Source: Desulfobacteraceae bacterium (GTDB taxonomy: Bacteria > Desulfobacterota > Desulfobacteria > Desulfobacterales > DAOWNP01). Taken from it: a stretch of DNA of 7,969 bases. The notes beneath the pieces were generated by a model that did not search any database, had not been told where the DNA came from, and worked only from the letters and a program-made list of their open reading frames with translations. This document shows positions 7,248-7,969 of the stretch, in pieces (position 1 is the first letter of the stretch; every line of letters begins with the position of its first letter). Where the stretch lies: positions 1 to 7,969 of the forward strand of contig DAOWNP010000101.1 in assembly GCA_030642545.1 (NCBI GenBank). Reading direction: 5' to 3'. A program made the translations under genes and the position numbers.

Positions 7248-7895
7248 TTATATACGTTTAAGCATAATTTCTGCTTTTTTTGAAGCTTCACTAAAAGGAT
7301 AAAATCTCAGAACCTTTTTAAAATACAATTTAGCATTTTTTTTGTCGCCTGTTGAATAAAAACAGTACCCGGTTTTTAACAAAGCATCGGGCACTTTATT
7401 CCCATTTGGATATTTTTTCCCAACAGATTTAAAGACAGCTGCTGCCTGAATGTATTCTTTTTCGCTATAAAGACACTCTCCTGCCCAATACAATGCATTA
7501 TCCGCCAACTCATCCCTGATATTTTCTTTTTCAAAAAGAATAAACAGTTTATATGATTTTTTAAAATCACCTTTTTTATACAATGTGAATGCTTTATCAT
7601 AAATTTTATGAAAATCTTTTGGGGCAGGTACTATTTTTTCACGGATAGTTATCGTTTGAGATTTTTGCTTTTTTACATTATTAACAGTTTTTTTACTGGT
7701 TTTTATTAATCTGTCATGATTATCAACCATAAATTGAATAACTGAAACCCTGTGATAGATTTCATCTATTTTTTGTTCCAGATTAATAAGCTGCTTTTCT
7801 ACAAGCATTTGATCAGGCCTGTGATTTGTCTTTTGAAATAAGGAGCAGCCGGTTGCAGAAAGCAGTACTATTAATAGAAATATTTTTTTTTTCAT
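7248..7895 (-). CDS. TPR lipoprotein of the YbgF/CpoB type
   Basis: The 215-aa protein begins with a short lipoprotein signal: MKKK, a hydrophobic core, then L-S-A-T-G-C with Cys17 as the predicted lipidated residue. There is no Asp at +2, so outer-membrane sorting is likely (inferred). Residues about 29-65 form a helical, coiled-coil-like segment, followed by a Lys-rich linker (66-90). From about 95 to the end come three TPR-like helical hairpins, with KAFTLYKKGDFKKSY at 101-115, ALYWAGECLYSEKEY at 134-148 and ALLKTGYCFYSTGDKKNA at 171-188. Coiled coil plus C-terminal TPRs is the layout of YbgF/CpoB, which links the Tol-Pal system to peptidoglycan synthesis; E. coli CpoB is soluble and periplasmic, not lipidated. 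BamD is a less likely alternative because of the coiled coil and short length. No tol or pal gene is in view. No Shine-Dalgarno precedes the ATG at 7895; the lipobox decides the start. Codons 2-4 sit in an A10 run. Confidence 0.85.
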   Translation of the reverse strand: MKKKIFLLIVLLSATGCSLFQKTNHRPDQMLVEKQLINLEQKIDEIYHRVSVIQFMVDNHDRLIKTSKKTVNNVKKQKSQTITIREKIVPAPKDFHKIYDKAFTLYKKGDFKKSYKLFILFEKENIRDELADNALYWAGECLYSEKEYIQAAAVFKSVGKKYPNGNKVPDALLKTGYCFYSTGDKKNAKLYFKKVLRFYPFSEASKKAEIMLKRI

Positions 7896-7913
7896 AAACT
7901 TTGCTTTTTTTTT

Positions 7914-7969
7914 AAAAATAAAGATAAAAATAAAGATAAAAATAAAGATAAAAATAAAGATAAAAATAA
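7914..7969. repeat. 12-bp perfect tandem repeat, at least 4.67 copies
   Basis: The plus strand repeats AAAAATAAAGAT without error: units at 7914-7925, 7926-7937, 7938-7949 and 7950-7961, then eight bases of a fifth that reaches the window edge. The array ends 18 bp before the ATG of the lipoprotein gene, separated by a run of nine A on the coding strand. It therefore occupies the expected leader or promoter region of that gene. Read on the minus strand in the lipoprotein frame it is open and would encode alternating Ile and Phe, but no ATG, GTG or TTG start lies in that frame. The true copy number is unknown because the array is cut off. Confidence 0.95.

Noticed and set aside
7376..7600. 74-codon minus-strand frame inside the lipoprotein gene
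   Set aside because: It is another frame of the TPR region; the lipoprotein frame has a signal, a lipobox and repeats that explain the sequence.
7914..7969. The tandem array as a CRISPR or as an N-terminal extension of the lipoprotein
   Set aside because: The 12-bp units are directly adjacent with no spacers, so it is not a CRISPR. The extended frame encodes only Ile-Phe repeats, has no usual start codon, and would bury the lipoprotein signal.
1..7969. A novel defence, toxin-antitoxin or mobile system
   Set aside because: All five genes fall in known families (YbgF/CpoB-like, DprA, TopA, GGDEF, porin-like). There are no transposase, integrase, terminal repeats, tRNA or nuclease-effector signatures.

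Overview
The window is strongly AT-rich. It holds five protein genes, all on the minus strand; I found no convincing plus-strand gene, RNA gene, mobile element or CRISPR array. A lipoprotein, an outer-membrane porin-type barrel and a transmembrane GGDEF protein point to a Gram-negative bacterium. The low GC, the dprA-topA pair and the look of the porin and GGDEF proteins make me think of a low-GC Desulfobacterota (deltaproteobacterial) lineage. That placement is inference and needs a database search.

In transcription order (right to left) the layout is as follows. (1) A 12-bp perfect tandem repeat, at least 4.67 copies, runs off the right edge (7914-7969). (2) A 215-aa TPR lipoprotein of the YbgF/CpoB type follows (7248-7895). 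(3) A 113-bp gap with a possible promoter separates it from dprA (6013-7134). (4) topA (3750-6020) overlaps the dprA stop by 8 bp and starts at a TTG with a good Shine-Dalgarno sequence. (5) A 255-bp non-coding, very A/T-rich gap (3495-3749) contains an inverted repeat and weak promoter candidates. (6) A 735-aa membrane diguanylate cyclase (1287-3494) is next. (7) 23 bp later comes a porin-like outer-membrane protein (1-1263) that leaves the window at the left edge without a stop.

The genes form two likely transcription units. dprA-topA is a DNA-processing pair: single-strand DNA handling and RecA loading in recombination or transformation, and relaxation of negative supercoils. The GGDEF-porin pair looks like a sensor that makes cyclic di-GMP, made together with an outer-membrane barrel. 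The lipoprotein probably belongs to the cell envelope (Tol-Pal or peptidoglycan coordination), but no tol or pal gene is visible here.

Most of the window is ordinary housekeeping and signalling DNA. The points most worth a second look are the tandem repeat abutting the lipoprotein gene, the Cys/His motif in the GAF domain of the cyclase, and the cyclase-porin pairing. I do not see evidence for a new defence or mobile system.
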